A stretch of 12,696 nt of DNA. Origin: an uncultured Bacteroidota bacterium. GTDB lineage: Bacteria; Bacteroidota; Bacteroidia; Flavobacteriales; BACL11. The stretch's first letter is position 1, and each line of letters starts with the position of its first letter. Location: contig CABXPN010000029.1 of NCBI GenBank assembly GCA_902514225.1, positions 1 through 12,696 of the forward strand, in the 5' to 3' direction. The translations under genes and the position numbers were made by a program. A model generated the notes under the pieces. That model was given only the letters and a program-made list of their open reading frames with translations, did no database searches and was not told where the DNA came from. Shown piece after piece: positions 1 through 7,906 of this stretch.

Positions 1-462
1 TTCTTCTACAACTGTTGTAGTTTCAGTAGATACTTCTGTATTTGTTTTAGCTCCACCTCTTCTTCTTGTCTTTTTCTTCTTAGGTTTGTCTGTTGTATAA
101 GTTTCGTTATAGTCAACTAACTCGATAAATGCCATTTGAGCATTATCCCCTAATCTGTTACCTAATTTCAAGATTCTTGTGTAACCTCCTGGTCTGTCTG
201 CAATTTTAGTTGCAACATCACCAAAAAGTTCTGTAACAGCCTCTTTTTGTTTTAAGTATGAAAATACAGTTCTACGAGAATGAGTTGTATCATTCTTAGA
301 CTTTGTAATTAAAGGTTCGACATATAATCTTAAAGCTTTTGCTTTAGCTAATGTTGTTTTTATTCTTTTATGTTCAATTAATGAACAAGCCATATTAGCA
401 AGCATTGCTTTTCTGTGAGCTGCTTTTCTTCCTAAATGATTAAATTTCTTTCCGTGTCTCAT
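1..462 (-). CDS. rplQ: Large-subunit ribosomal protein L17 (5' part, cut by the window edge)
   Basis: L17 is a 50S protein near the exit-tunnel side of the ribosome. The frame starts at an ATG (reverse complement of 460-462) and stays open for 154 codons with no stop before base 1. The opening [12 protein letters not shown] and the later [19 protein letters not shown] are typical of L17. The conserved domain takes up about residues 1-120. After it come a basic stretch ([11 protein letters not shown], about 127-137) and a Thr/Glu-rich tail cut by the edge. The basic plus T/E-rich tail resembles other Bacteroidota L17 proteins as I recall them, in contrast to the short proteobacterial form. It follows rpoA by 4 bp and is the usual last gene of the alpha operon. 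An identical partial copy lies at 12235-12696. Confidence 0.95.
   Translation of the reverse strand, partial: MRHGKKFNHLGRKAAHRKAMLANMACSLIEHKRIKTTLAKAKALRLYVEPLITKSKNDTTHSRRTVFSYLKQKEAVTELFGDVATKIADRPGGYTRILKLGNRLGDNAQMAFIELVDYNETYTTDKPKKKKTRRRGGAKTNTEVSTETTTVVEE
6..20. repeat. 15-bp perfect palindrome near the left end
   Basis: The bases ctacaac-t-gttgtag form a 7-bp perfect inverted repeat around one central base. It lies within the Thr/Val codons of the L17 tail, five bases from the window end. Its mirror image is at 12677-12691, five bases from the other end. It is short and inside a coding region, so it may be chance; it is recorded because both ends of the window break beside it. Confidence 0.6.
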
Positions 463-466
463 TTTA

Positions 467-1453
467 CTAATCGTTATTGTTTAGGTTATATTTTGATACA
501 TCAAACCCAAAGTGTAAATTCTTATCTTCTACTAATTCTTCTAATTCTGTTAATGATTTTTTACCAAAGTTTCTGAACTTTAACAAATCATTTTTAGAGA
601 AAGAAACTAACTCACCTAAAGTAAATACTTCAGCATGTTTTAAACAATTTAATGACCTAACAGATAACCCAAGATCAACTAAAGTTGTTTTTAATAACTG
701 GCTCATGTGTAATGAATCCTCATCAAAATCATTATCATCTTCAGCATCAAAATTTATCTTTTCATCTGAGAATAACATGAAGTGTTGAATTAAAATTTTA
801 GCAGTTTCAGTTAAAGCTTCTTTAGGTTCAATAGAACCATCAGTTACAATATTAATGTTTAATTTCTCAAAGTCAGTTTTCTGACCAACTCTGTAATTTT
901 CAACATTGTACTTTACATTCTTAATAGGAGTAAATATAGAGTCAATAGCAATTGTGCCAACCGCTAATTCATCATCCTGATTTTCATCAGCAGGAACATA
1001 CCCTCTTCCTTTTTCAATTGTAAATTCCATTTCAAAACTCTTCTTTTTATCTGTAGTACAAATAATTTGTTCTGGGTTTAAAACTTGGAAGTTAGATAAA
1101 CTTGAACCTAGATCAGCTGCAGTAATAATATCTTTTTTAGATATTTTCATTGTCGCTTTCTCAGTAGTTTCATCTTCAATTTGTTGTTTAAACCTAACTT
1201 GTTTAAGGTTTAATATAATCTCTGTAACATCTTCAACAACACCATCAATTGTTGTGAATTCATGATCTACACCAGTTATCTTAATTGAAGTAATTGCAAA
1301 ACCTTCTAAAGAAGAAAGTAAAACTCTTCTTAAAGCGTTTCCTACTGTTAATCCGTATCCAGGTTCTAAAGGACGGAACTCAAACTGTCCTTCATTCTGT
1401 ACAGAATCTAACATAACTACCTCATCTGGTTTCTGAAAATTCAAAATTGCCAT
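467..1453 (-). CDS. rpoA: DNA-directed RNA polymerase subunit alpha
   Basis: RpoA (328 aa) dimerises to scaffold assembly of the beta and beta' subunits and contacts UP elements and activators. The N-terminal domain (about 1-230) opens with [10 protein letters not shown] and carries the dimerisation motif [11 protein letters not shown] (38-48). The linker, about 235-247, is strongly acidic (D/E-rich). The C-terminal domain (about 250-320) has SVRSLNCLK (264-272), so Arg266, Asn269, Cys270 and Lys272 match the DNA-contacting residues around Arg265 of E. coli alpha. It also has the helix-hairpin-helix segment [16 protein letters not shown]. Full length for the family. The ATG is preceded by an A-rich leader with no Shine-Dalgarno match. 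rpsD lies 27 bp upstream, the largest gap in the unit. An identical copy lies at 11244-12230. Confidence 0.98.
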   Translation of the reverse strand: MAILNFQKPDEVVMLDSVQNEGQFEFRPLEPGYGLTVGNALRRVLLSSLEGFAITSIKITGVDHEFTTIDGVVEDVTEIILNLKQVRFKQQIEDETTEKATMKISKKDIITAADLGSSLSNFQVLNPEQIICTTDKKKSFEMEFTIEKGRGYVPADENQDDELAVGTIAIDSIFTPIKNVKYNVENYRVGQKTDFEKLNINIVTDGSIEPKEALTETAKILIQHFMLFSDEKINFDAEDDNDFDEDSLHMSQLLKTTLVDLGLSVRSLNCLKHAEVFTLGELVSFSKNDLLKFRNFGKKSLTELEELVEDKNLHFGFDVSKYNLNNND

Positions 1454-1480
1454 ATTCTTATTCTTTTAATTTTTTAATTT

Positions 1481-2083
1481 TTATTTAGAGTAAAGTTCAA
1501 CAATAAGTTGTTCTTTAATATTCTCAGAAATCTGACTTCTTTCTGGTACAGCTTTTACTGTTCCCTTCATTAAATCAGAATTCCACTCTAGCCAATCATT
1601 TGATTGAATGTTATTTGTTAAAGATGAAGAAATAGTTTCTAAAGATTTAGATCTTTCTCTAACGCTAATTTCATCACCAATTTTAAGTGCTGCAGAAGGG
1701 ATATTACAAATTTCACCATTTAGTAAAATATGTTTATGTCCGACTAATTGTCTAGCAGCTCTTCTTGTAGTAGCAATTCCTAATCTGTACACTACATTAT
1801 CTAATCTAGTTTCACAAAGTTGTAATAACAATTCTCCGGTAATACCTTTTCTTCTTAAAGCTTCTTTAAAAAGGTTAGAAAATTGCTTTTCTAAAATACC
1901 ATAAGTAAATTTAGCTTTTTGTTTTTCTTGAAGTTGAACACCATATTCAGATTGTTTACCTCTTCTTCCGTTACCATGTTGTCCTGCTGGATAATTTTTT
2001 CTTTCCAACACTTTATCAGGTCCAAAGATTGGTTCACCGAATCTTCTTGATATTCTAGATTGTGGGCCTCTATATCTTGCCAT
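1481..2083 (-). CDS. rpsD: Small-subunit ribosomal protein S4
   Basis: S4 (200 aa, usual length) is a primary 16S rRNA binder that nucleates the 30S body; in several bacteria it also regulates the alpha operon. The N-terminus [21 protein letters not shown] is of the Bacteroidota type as I recall it and lacks the zinc-binding cysteine cluster found in some S4 proteins. The S4 RNA-binding domain spans about 93-141, with [10 protein letters not shown] and [10 protein letters not shown] followed by ILLNG. The protein ends [10 protein letters not shown], the conserved S4 C-terminus. It lies 24 bp after rpsK and 27 bp before rpoA. No S4 autoregulatory pseudoknot could be recognised by eye. An identical copy lies at 10614-11216. 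Confidence 0.98.
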   Translation of the reverse strand: MARYRGPQSRISRRFGEPIFGPDKVLERKNYPAGQHGNGRRGKQSEYGVQLQEKQKAKFTYGILEKQFSNLFKEALRRKGITGELLLQLCETRLDNVVYRLGIATTRRAARQLVGHKHILLNGEICNIPSAALKIGDEISVRERSKSLETISSSLTNNIQSNDWLEWNSDLMKGTVKAVPERSQISENIKEQLIVELYSK

Positions 2084-2107
2084 TTCTTTATCTTAATTTA
2101 TAAATTA

Positions 2108-2491
2108 TTAAACTCTTCTCTTTTTCGGAGGACGACATCCATTATGTGGTAATGGAGTTACATCAATAATCTCTGAAACAATAATTCCAGTATTATGTAT
2201 TGTTCTGATAGCAGATTCTCTACCCGCTCCAGGTCCTTTTACAAAAACTTTTACTCTTCTTAATCCTGCATCAAAAGCAACTTGTGCACAATCTTCAGCT
2301 GCCAATTGAGCAGCATAAGGAGTATTCTTTTTAGATCCTCTAAATCCCATCTTACCTGCAGATGACCAAGATATAACTTGACCACTATTATTGGTAAGTG
2401 AAATAATAATATTATTAAAAGTAGCTTGGATATGAGCTTGTCCTACCGACTCTACTTTTACTTTTCTTTTCTTTTTAACTGATTTTGCCAT
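2108..2491 (-). CDS. rpsK: Small-subunit ribosomal protein S11
   Basis: S11 (127 aa) sits on the 30S platform and contacts the 690 and 790 loops of 16S rRNA near the E site. The family signature is clear: [14 protein letters not shown] (21-34), [17 protein letters not shown] (46-62), [13 protein letters not shown] (84-96) and the C-terminal [12 protein letters not shown]. The basic N-terminus (KKKRK, 6-10) is normal. The start is chosen from the length and the A-rich leader. It lies 21 bp after rpsM, within the alpha-operon order. An identical copy lies at 10206-10589. Confidence 0.98.
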   Translation of the reverse strand: MAKSVKKKRKVKVESVGQAHIQATFNNIIISLTNNSGQVISWSSAGKMGFRGSKKNTPYAAQLAAEDCAQVAFDAGLRRVKVFVKGPGAGRESAIRTIHNTGIIVSEIIDVTPLPHNGCRPPKKRRV

Positions 2492-2512
2492 TGTAATTAT
2501 TTATTTAAAAGA

Positions 2513-2890
2513 CTACCTAGTAGCTACTTTTTTGTTAGCAACTGTTTTTCTTTTACCTTTTCTGGTACGAGCGTTATTTTTAGTTCTTTGTCCTCTTAAA
2601 GGAAGACCAACTCTATGACGAATACCTCTAGTGCATCCAATGTCCATTAATCTTTTAATGTTCATTTGAGTCTCAGATCTTAATTCTCCTTCAACAGTAT
2701 ATTCGTCTCCGATAATAGTTCTGATAGCATTTACTTCTTCATCATTCCAATCTTTAACTTTTTTATCAGGAGATACTTTTGATTTATCTAAAATATCTTT
2801 TGCAAAAGATGGTCCGATTCCGTAAATATAAGTTAAACTAATAACTCCTCTCTTGTTTTGTGGTAAATCAATACCTTTAATTCTTGCCAT
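2513..2890 (-). CDS. rpsM: Small-subunit ribosomal protein S13
   Basis: S13 (125 aa, usual length) lies in the 30S head, forms bridges to the large subunit through L5, and contacts P-site tRNA with its basic tail. The N-terminal [15 protein letters not shown] and [11 protein letters not shown] (20-30) form the helix-hairpin-helix-like region. The segment 85-112 carries [19 protein letters not shown] and NARTRKG, the most conserved part of S13. The tail after residue 112 is Lys-rich. It begins 6 bp after rpmJ. An identical copy lies at 9807-10184. Its bridge partner L5 has an unusual tail in this genome (see rplE). Confidence 0.98.
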   Translation of the reverse strand: MARIKGIDLPQNKRGVISLTYIYGIGPSFAKDILDKSKVSPDKKVKDWNDEEVNAIRTIIGDEYTVEGELRSETQMNIKRLMDIGCTRGIRHRVGLPLRGQRTKNNARTRKGKRKTVANKKVATR

Positions 2891-2896
2891 AATTTA

Positions 2897-3013
2897 TTAA
2901 CCTTGTCTTTGTTTAAATCTAGGATTCTTTTTATTGATTACATATACTCGTCCTTTTCTTTTGACGATCTTGCAATCTTCACTTCTCTTTTTTACTGATG
3001 CTCGTACTTTCAT
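2897..3013 (-). CDS. rpmJ: Large-subunit ribosomal protein L36, zinc-free form
   Basis: A 38-codon gene between rpsM and infA. It reads [10 protein letters not shown], then [11 protein letters not shown], and ends [10 protein letters not shown]36 is a small 50S protein near the peptidyl transferase side. The classical form folds around a Cys-Cys-Cys-His zinc site. Here only one Cys remains (residue 14), the first Cys is replaced within RSED, and the His near the C-terminus is Phe (NPRF in place of NPKH), so it should not bind zinc. The ATG is the reverse complement of 3011-3013 and the stop is TAA. Gaps are 12 bp to infA and 6 bp to rpsM. An identical copy lies at 9684-9800. Confidence 0.95.
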   Translation of the reverse strand: MKVRASVKKRSEDCKIVKRKGRVYVINKKNPRFKQRQG

Positions 3014-3025
3014 AATCTTATTTTT

Positions 3026-3241
3026 TTAGTACCTAAACGTTATTCTACCTTTTGTTAAATCATATGGACTCATTTCCATTTTCACTTTATCACCTGGTAG
3101 AAGTTTAATATAAAACTTTCTCATTTTTCCAGAGATGTGAGCAGTTACAATATGTCCGTTTTCTAGCTCTACATGAAACATTGCGTTCGATAATGCTTTA
3201 ATTATCGTACCATCTAATTCTATGTTTTCTTGTTTCGCCAT
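3026..3241 (-). CDS. infA: Translation initiation factor IF-1
   Basis: IF-1 (71 aa) is a single OB-fold protein that blocks the ribosomal A site during initiation and assists IF-2 and IF-3. The sequence opens [13 protein letters not shown], continues with [20 protein letters not shown] (20-39) and [16 protein letters not shown], and ends KGRITFRY, covering all the family's conserved blocks at the normal length. It starts 2 bp after the map stop codon, which suggests translational coupling. rpmJ follows after 12 bp. An identical copy lies at 9456-9671; its upstream context differs because of the junction. Confidence 0.97.
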   Translation of the reverse strand: MAKQENIELDGTIIKALSNAMFHVELENGHIVTAHISGKMRKFYIKLLPGDKVKMEMSPYDLTKGRITFRY

Positions 3242-3243
3242 TT

Positions 3244-4017
3244 TTATTTTCTCAATCTTTTTTCTATTTCTTCAAAACTTGATAAAACCTCAGCTTTTCC
3301 TTTTCTTACTACAATGGTGTGTTCAAAATGTGCCGAATATTTTTTATCAGCAGTTATTATTGTCCATCCATCAGAAAGTTGTTTAATTTGTCTAGACCCC
3401 ATATTAATCATAGGTTCTATAGCAATAACCATACCTTCTTTTAGTTTAATCCCTCTTCCTCTTTTTCCGTAATTAGGTACTTGAGGTTCTTCATGAAGAT
3501 TTTCTCCTACACCATGACCAACCATTTCTCTAACTACACCATATCCGAACTGTTCTACATGCTTTTGAATAGCAAAACCAATATCACCAATTCTGTTACC
3601 CGAAATCGCTTGCTGGATTCCTAAATATAAAGATTCTTTCGTTCTTATAAGTAGATTTTTTACTTCCTTAGAAACTTCTCCTAACTCATATGTGTAAGCA
3701 GAATCTCCATAATATCCATTCATAACAACTCCACAATCCATTGAAATAATATCTCCTTCATTAAGTGGATTATCATTTGGAATTCCGTGAACAACTTGCT
3801 CATTTAAAGAAGCACAAAGCGTATTCGGAAAACCACTATAACCTTTAAATGCAGGAACACCTCCATTATCTCTTATAAACTCTTCCGCTATTTTATCTAG
3901 CTGAAGTGTGGTAACCCCTGGTTTTATCAGTACTGATATCTCAGCATGGGTTTTAGCAACAAGTAAAGAACTTTCTCTTATTAAATCAATTTCATCTTCT
4001 GATCTATAATGTATCAT
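3244..4017 (-). CDS. map: Methionine aminopeptidase, type I
   Basis: Map (257 aa) removes the initiator methionine from new proteins when the second residue is small; it is a cytosolic dinuclear metalloenzyme with the pita-bread fold. All metal ligands are visible: Asp94 (SMDCG), Asp105 (YGDSA), His168 (GHGVG), Glu201 (AIEPM) and Glu232 (FEHT). The catalytic histidines His77 (VVHGIP) and His175 (NLHEEP) are also present. There is no N-terminal zinc-finger or linker extension, so it is the short bacterial type. Its ATG overlaps the secY stop by one base (TAATG), and its stop is 2 bp before infA. The last eight codons lie partly inside the inverted repeat, whose edge is at 3269. Confidence 0.98.
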   Translation of the reverse strand: MIHYRSEDEIDLIRESSLLVAKTHAEISVLIKPGVTTLQLDKIAEEFIRDNGGVPAFKGYSGFPNTLCASLNEQVVHGIPNDNPLNEGDIISMDCGVVMNGYYGDSAYTYELGEVSKEVKNLLIRTKESLYLGIQQAISGNRIGDIGFAIQKHVEQFGYGVVREMVGHGVGENLHEEPQVPNYGKRGRGIKLKEGMVIAIEPMINMGSRQIKQLSDGWTIITADKKYSAHFEHTIVVRKGKAEVLSSFEEIEKRLRK

Positions 4018-5348
4018 TACATCATACTTCCTGAAGACTTCCCTTTAATTTTTCCTTTTTCCATCAATCCATCATAATGACGCATTAATAGGTGACTCTC
4101 AATTTGCTGAAGTGTATCTAATACAACTCCAACCATAATTAACAATGATGTACCTCCAAAAAACTGAGCAAACTGAGGATTAACTCCAGCTTTCATAGCA
4201 AATGCAGGAAGAATTGCAACAAAACCAAGGAATAAAGATCCTGGAAGTGTAATTCTTGACATTATATTATCTAAATATTCAGCTGTTTTTCTCCCTGGTT
4301 TAATACCTGGAATAAAACCTCCATTCTTCTTCATATCTTCTGCCATCTGCTTAGGATTAACAGTAATAGCAGTATAGAAATATGTAAAAACAACACATAA
4401 AATAAAGAATAAAAAGTTGTACCAGAAACCTGTAAAATCAGATAGTGTGCTTGCTATTCCTGTTAAATCATCAGAAAAACCAGCAAGTGTAACAGGAATA
4501 AACATAATTGCTTGTGCAAATATAATTGGCATTACTCCTGCAGCGTTTACTTTTAATGGTATAAACTGACGAACACCACCATATTGTTTATTACCTACAA
4601 CTCTCTTAGCGTATTGTACAGGTATTCTTCTTGTTCCTTGAACTAATAAAATACACAATGCAATAACAACAACTAATATTACCATCTCTAATAAAAACAA
4701 TACCAACCCTCCAGATTGAGCTTCTAATGATTGTACTAATTCTTGAGATAATGAAGAAGGTAAAGATGCTATAATACCTATCATAATTAACAAAGAAATA
4801 CCATTACCAATTCCATTATCTGTAATTTTCTCACCTAACCACATTACAAATAATGTACCTGTTACAAGAATAATAATAGAAGACAACCAAAATGCACCAT
4901 CTCCTAAAAGAAATGCTGTTTCTGGTAAGGTTGCTTTCAGGTTCGCAATATAACCAGGAGCTTGACCACCTGTAATAAGAATTGTCAGGTACCTTGTAAT
5001 ATTGTTAATTTTCTTTCTTCCTGATTCTCCTTCTTTTTGTAATTTCTGAAAATAAGGAATAGCCATTCCTAATAACTGAATAACAATAGATGCAGAAATA
5101 TATGGCATAATACCAAGAGCAAATATAGATGCTTGAGAGAATGCGCCCCCAGTAAACATATTTAATAATCCTAATAAACCATCAGCAGATTGTGCTTGTA
5201 ATGCTGCTAATTGTGCAGGATCAACTCCAGGAATAACAACAAAAGATCCGAATCTGTAAATAGCAATAAATGCTAATGTTATTAAGATTCTTGATTTAAG
5301 ATCTTCAATCTTCCAAATATTCTTTATCGTTTGTATCAGTTTTCTCAT
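4017..5348 (-). CDS. secY: Protein translocase subunit SecY
   Basis: SecY (443 aa, usual length) is the channel subunit of the SecYEG inner-membrane translocon, which exports unfolded preproteins with SecA and inserts membrane proteins with SRP. About ten hydrophobic segments can be seen, near residues 20-38, 72-95, 117-137, 150-170, 182-200, 214-236, 267-288, 307-328, 367-386 and 396-412. Family signatures include the plug-region GLLGLLNMFTGGAFSQASIF, GEKITDNGIGNGIS (172-185), the cytosolic loop RRIPVQYAKR (240-249), and FIPGIKPGRKTAEYL (345-359). It follows rplO by 8 bp and overlaps map by one base. secY after rplO is the classical end of the spc operon. adk, which often follows secY in other bacteria, is absent. 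Confidence 0.98.
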   Translation of the reverse strand: MRKLIQTIKNIWKIEDLKSRILITLAFIAIYRFGSFVVIPGVDPAQLAALQAQSADGLLGLLNMFTGGAFSQASIFALGIMPYISASIVIQLLGMAIPYFQKLQKEGESGRKKINNITRYLTILITGGQAPGYIANLKATLPETAFLLGDGAFWLSSIIILVTGTLFVMWLGEKITDNGIGNGISLLIMIGIIASLPSSLSQELVQSLEAQSGGLVLFLLEMVILVVVIALCILLVQGTRRIPVQYAKRVVGNKQYGGVRQFIPLKVNAAGVMPIIFAQAIMFIPVTLAGFSDDLTGIASTLSDFTGFWYNFLFFILCVVFTYFYTAITVNPKQMAEDMKKNGGFIPGIKPGRKTAEYLDNIMSRITLPGSLFLGFVAILPAFAMKAGVNPQFAQFFGGTSLLIMVGVVLDTLQQIESHLLMRHYDGLMEKGKIKGKSSGSMM

Positions 5349-5356
5349 TGTTTTTC

Positions 5357-5821
5357 TTATTCAGTAACAGTTTCGATAACATTTGTAGTACCACCTGCTT
5401 TTTCGATTGCTGCTTTTGCAGAAGCCGAATAAGCATCAACTGTAATATCAATTTTAGAAGTTAATTCACCTCTTCCTAAAATTTTAATTAGGTCGTTTTT
5501 ATAAGCCATACCATTTTTAACCAATACTTCTTTAGTAATAGCTCCTTTAATTTTCTTATTTGTGATTACTTCTTGTAATCTATCTAAGTTTATTCCTAAA
5601 TATTCTACTCTGTTCGGGTTTGTAAATCCAAACTTAGGGACTCTTCTTTGTAAAGGTTGTTGACCACCTTCAAAACCACTCTTTTTAGAGTATCCTGAAC
5701 GAGATTTTTGACCATTATGTCCTCTAGTAGAAGTTCCACCTCTTTTAGATCCTTCACCTCTACCGATTCTTTTTGCTTTCTTAATAGAACCTTCTGCTGG
5801 TTTTAAATTGTGTAATTCCAT
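5357..5821 (-). CDS. rplO: Large-subunit ribosomal protein L15
   Basis: L15 (154 aa) is a late-assembly 50S protein that threads a glycine- and arginine-rich N-terminal extension into 23S rRNA. That extension is seen at about 19-50, with IGRGEGSKRGG, TRGHNGQKSRSG and a following GFEGGQQPLQRRVPKFGF. The C-terminal globular part (about 75-150) carries ILGRGEL near residue 115 and ends AGG plus a short polar tail. Length is slightly above the E. coli protein. It lies 4 bp after rpmD and 8 bp before secY, in canonical spc-operon order. Confidence 0.97.
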   Translation of the reverse strand: MELHNLKPAEGSIKKAKRIGRGEGSKRGGTSTRGHNGQKSRSGYSKKSGFEGGQQPLQRRVPKFGFTNPNRVEYLGINLDRLQEVITNKKIKGAITKEVLVKNGMAYKNDLIKILGRGELTSKIDITVDAYSASAKAAIEKAGGTTNVIETVTE

Positions 5822-5825
5822 TTTC

Positions 5826-6005
5826 TTACTTTTCTACTACAGTTATTAAATGTTGTATTTTTTTAACCATTCCTAAAATTTGAGGAGTAGCATTATGTTC
5901 TACAACTTTATTCATCTTAGTTAAACCAAGAGCATCTAAAGTCAATTTCTGATTTTTAGGTCTTCCGATTCTACTTCTTACTTGTTTAATTTTAATCTTT
6001 TCCAT
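5826..6005 (-). CDS. rpmD: Large-subunit ribosomal protein L30
   Basis: A 59-codon gene in the gap between rpsE and rplO. It opens MEKIKIKQVRSRIGRPKNQK, continues LDALGLTKMNKVVEHNATP, and ends with a hydrophobic strand (QHLITVVEK). This is the L30 pattern: the SxIGRpxxQ block followed by LGLxKxnxvVexxdtp. L30 is a small, non-essential-in-some-species 50S protein. The ATG is the reverse complement of 6003-6005 and the stop TAA of 5826-5828. Gaps are 12 bp from rpsE and 4 bp to rplO. Position and sequence agree, so the call is firm. Confidence 0.96.
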   Translation of the reverse strand: MEKIKIKQVRSRIGRPKNQKLTLDALGLTKMNKVVEHNATPQILGMVKKIQHLITVVEK

Positions 6006-6017
6006 TTCTTATTCGGA

Positions 6018-6539
6018 TTATCCGTTAAAAACTCTACCCATACTAATTCCTCTTTGGTTTGCTACAGTTCTTGCATCTCTTAATTCTAAAAGAGCTTTCA
6101 TAGTAGCTTTTACCAAGTTATGAGGATTTGAAGAACCTTTTGATTTCGCTAAAATATCTTTGATACCAGCACTTTCAATAACGGCTCTCATCGCACCCCC
6201 AGCTTTAATTCCTGTACCGTGAGATGCAGGTTTGATAAATACCTCAGAACCACCAAATTTTGATAATTGCTCGTGAGGAATAGTACCATTAATTACAGGA
6301 ATCTTAACTAAGTTCTTTTTAGCAGCTTCAATTGATTTTGCAATAGCTGTAGAAACATCATTAGATTTTCCTAAACCAATTCCTACAACAGATTGTTCAT
6401 CTCCTACAACTACAATAGCTGAGAATCTGAATGTTCTACCACCCTTAGTTACTTTTACAACTCTTTGTATTGCAACTAATCTATCTTTTAACTCGATATC
6501 TGAAGTTGCTCTTACTCTTTTATTGTCTGATAATTTCAT
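6018..6539 (-). CDS. rpsE: Small-subunit ribosomal protein S5
   Basis: S5 (173 aa) lies at the back of the 30S subunit at the mRNA entry side and affects decoding accuracy. The N-terminal double-stranded-RNA-binding-like domain (about 15-80) has [20 protein letters not shown] (27-46) and [11 protein letters not shown]. The loop around VTKGG corresponds to the region where spectinomycin-resistance changes occur in other bacteria. The C-terminal domain has [19 protein letters not shown] (102-120) and [15 protein letters not shown]. The first 15 residues are polar. It lies between rplR (8 bp) and rpmD (12 bp). Confidence 0.98.
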   Translation of the reverse strand: MKLSDNKRVRATSDIELKDRLVAIQRVVKVTKGGRTFRFSAIVVVGDEQSVVGIGLGKSNDVSTAIAKSIEAAKKNLVKIPVINGTIPHEQLSKFGGSEVFIKPASHGTGIKAGGAMRAVIESAGIKDILAKSKGSSNPHNLVKATMKALLELRDARTVANQRGISMGRVFNG

Positions 6540-6547
6540 ACTATTTC

Positions 6548-6904
6548 TTAGAATTTTAATCCTGATTCACGAGCTGCATCTGCTAAAGATTTGATTCTTC
6601 CGTGATATAAAAAACCACCTCTATCAAACTTTACTGATTCAACACCAGCTGCTTTAGCTTTTTCACCTAAAAGGGAACCTACTAATTTAGCTTGTTCTAT
6701 TTTATTTACTTTCTTATCTGTAATTGATGCGTCAGTAGAAGATGCTGCTGCAATAGTTGTACCTGCATTATCATCAATTAACTGTGCATAAATTTGTTTA
6801 TTAGATCTGAAAACTGCCAATCTTGGAGTTTCTGCAGAACCATTAATTGTCTTTCTGATTCTGTATCTAATACCTTGTCTTTTATCTTTTCTTGACTGTG
6901 TCAT
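6548..6904 (-). CDS. rplR: Large-subunit ribosomal protein L18
   Basis: L18 (118 aa) binds 5S rRNA together with L5 and helps build the central protuberance of the 50S subunit. The N-terminal basic part ([16 protein letters not shown], 5-20) is the flexible RNA-binding arm. The core motif [19 protein letters not shown] (27-45) and the C-terminal [19 protein letters not shown] (93-111) identify the family, and the length is normal. It sits 14 bp after rplF and 8 bp before rpsE. Its 5S partner L5 has a long extra tail in this genome. Confidence 0.97.
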   Translation of the reverse strand: MTQSRKDKRQGIRYRIRKTINGSAETPRLAVFRSNKQIYAQLIDDNAGTTIAAASSTDASITDKKVNKIEQAKLVGSLLGEKAKAAGVESVKFDRGGFLYHGRIKSLADAARESGLKF

Positions 6905-6918
6905 TTTTATCTTAATTT

Positions 6919-7470
6919 TTAACTAGCAGCTGTTTTACCTGCTTTTCTTCTAATATATTCACCCATATACTTAATACCTTTCCCTTTATATGGTTCTGGT
7001 TTTCTGAATGATCTAATTTTTGCAGCTACAGCACCAATTAATTGCTTATCAATTGAATTTAAAATCACAACTGGTGGCTGACCTTTTTCGGAAACTGTAG
7101 AAACCTTTACTTCTTCAGGAATTTCAAAAACTATATTATGAGAATAACCTGCATGAATATCTAATTTTTGACCTTGATTAGAAGCTCTGTAACCAACACC
7201 AACTAATTCTAATTTCTTTTCGTAACCTTTTCCAACACCTTCTACCATGTTAGCAATAAGTGATCTGTATAAACCATGGTAAGATCTTACTTGCTTATCT
7301 TCAGAATTTCTTGCTAATACAACCTCATTTTCATTAACTGAAATAGAAATTGAACTATCTATCTTCTGAGATAATTCTCCAAGCTTACCTTTTACAGTTA
7401 TCATACCATCTACAAAAGAAACTGAAGTTCCTTCTGAGAATGATACTGGATTATTTCCTACTCTTGACAT
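6919..7470 (-). CDS. rplF: Large-subunit ribosomal protein L6
   Basis: L6 (183 aa, slightly longer than the usual 177 or so) lies near the factor-binding site at the base of the L7/L12 stalk. It consists of two repeated alpha/beta domains (about 1-80 and 83-165). It opens [11 protein letters not shown]; the second domain has [19 protein letters not shown], and the diagnostic C-terminal block [13 protein letters not shown] lies at about 156-168, followed by a basic tail. The gene is 19 bp after rpsH and 14 bp before rplR. Confidence 0.97.
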   Translation of the reverse strand: MSRVGNNPVSFSEGTSVSFVDGMITVKGKLGELSQKIDSSISISVNENEVVLARNSEDKQVRSYHGLYRSLIANMVEGVGKGYEKKLELVGVGYRASNQGQKLDIHAGYSHNIVFEIPEEVKVSTVSEKGQPPVVILNSIDKQLIGAVAAKIRSFRKPEPYKGKGIKYMGEYIRRKAGKTAAS

Positions 7471-7489
7471 TTCTTTTATCTTTATTTTA

Positions 7490-7885
7490 TTAGTAAACGT
7501 AGCAAATTACTTCACCACCTACATTTAAATTTCTTGCTTCTTTATCTGTAATAACACCTTTTGATGTAGAGATAATTGCAATTCCTAACCCATTAATTAC
7601 TCTTGGCATAGTTTCTTGGTTTGCATACTTTCTAAGTCCTGGCTTACTAACTCTGATTAATTTCTTAATTGCAGGAGTTTTAGAATTATATTTTAAAGCA
7701 ATCTTAATATTACCTTGAGGATTTTCACCTTCTTCAAATTTATAACTTAAAATATATCCTTTGTCAAATAAAATTTCAGTTATCGATTTTTTCATATTTG
7801 ATGCAGGAACATCAACAACTTTGTGTCCTGCCATCTGAGCGTTTCTTACTCTTGTTAAATAATCTGCTATTGGATCTGTAAACAT
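7490..7885 (-). CDS. rpsH: Small-subunit ribosomal protein S8
   Basis: S8 (131 aa, usual length) is a primary binder of helix 21 of 16S rRNA and, in E. coli, the translational repressor of the spc operon through a site near rplE. It opens [20 protein letters not shown], and the C-terminal half has [20 protein letters not shown] and [16 protein letters not shown], the conserved RNA-binding part. Gaps are 21 bp from rpsN and 19 bp to rplF. I could not recognise an S8 operator-like hairpin at the rplX/rplE boundary, where the spacer is only 2 bp. Confidence 0.98.
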   Translation of the reverse strand: MFTDPIADYLTRVRNAQMAGHKVVDVPASNMKKSITEILFDKGYILSYKFEEGENPQGNIKIALKYNSKTPAIKKLIRVSKPGLRKYANQETMPRVINGLGIAIISTSKGVITDKEARNLNVGGEVICYVY

Positions 7886-7906
7886 TTCTTTTTCTTTATT
7901 TTGTAA

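Larger units (their letters stand above)
1..3269. repeat. Left arm of a 3,269-bp perfect inverted repeat
   Basis: This arm is the reverse complement of 9428-12696, with base x pairing with base 12697-x. All genes in the two arms have mirrored coordinates and identical proteins, and the gene spacings and the intergenic stretches I compared also match. It holds partial rplQ, rpoA, rpsD, rpsK, rpsM, rpmJ, infA and the last codons of map. Identity stops at 3269/3270, inside map: base 3270 is c where the mirrored base would require g. This arm is continuous with the normal secY-map-infA order, so it is the native-context copy. The repeat reaches the very first base of the window. Confidence 0.97.

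Noticed and set aside
477..788. Open frame of 103 codons opposite rpoA, with its mirror at 11909-12220
   Set aside because: It is a shadow in a low-GC coding region fully inside rpoA; Ser/Asn/Phe-rich composition with no recognisable motif.
1608..1904. Open frame of 98 codons opposite rpsD, with its mirror at 10793-11089
   Set aside because: Entirely antisense to a clear S4 gene, no family resemblance, and duplicated only because the arm is.
3230..3472. Open frame of 80 codons opposite the end of map and the start of infA
   Set aside because: Antisense shadow with no motif and no leader of its own; it overlaps two well-supported genes.
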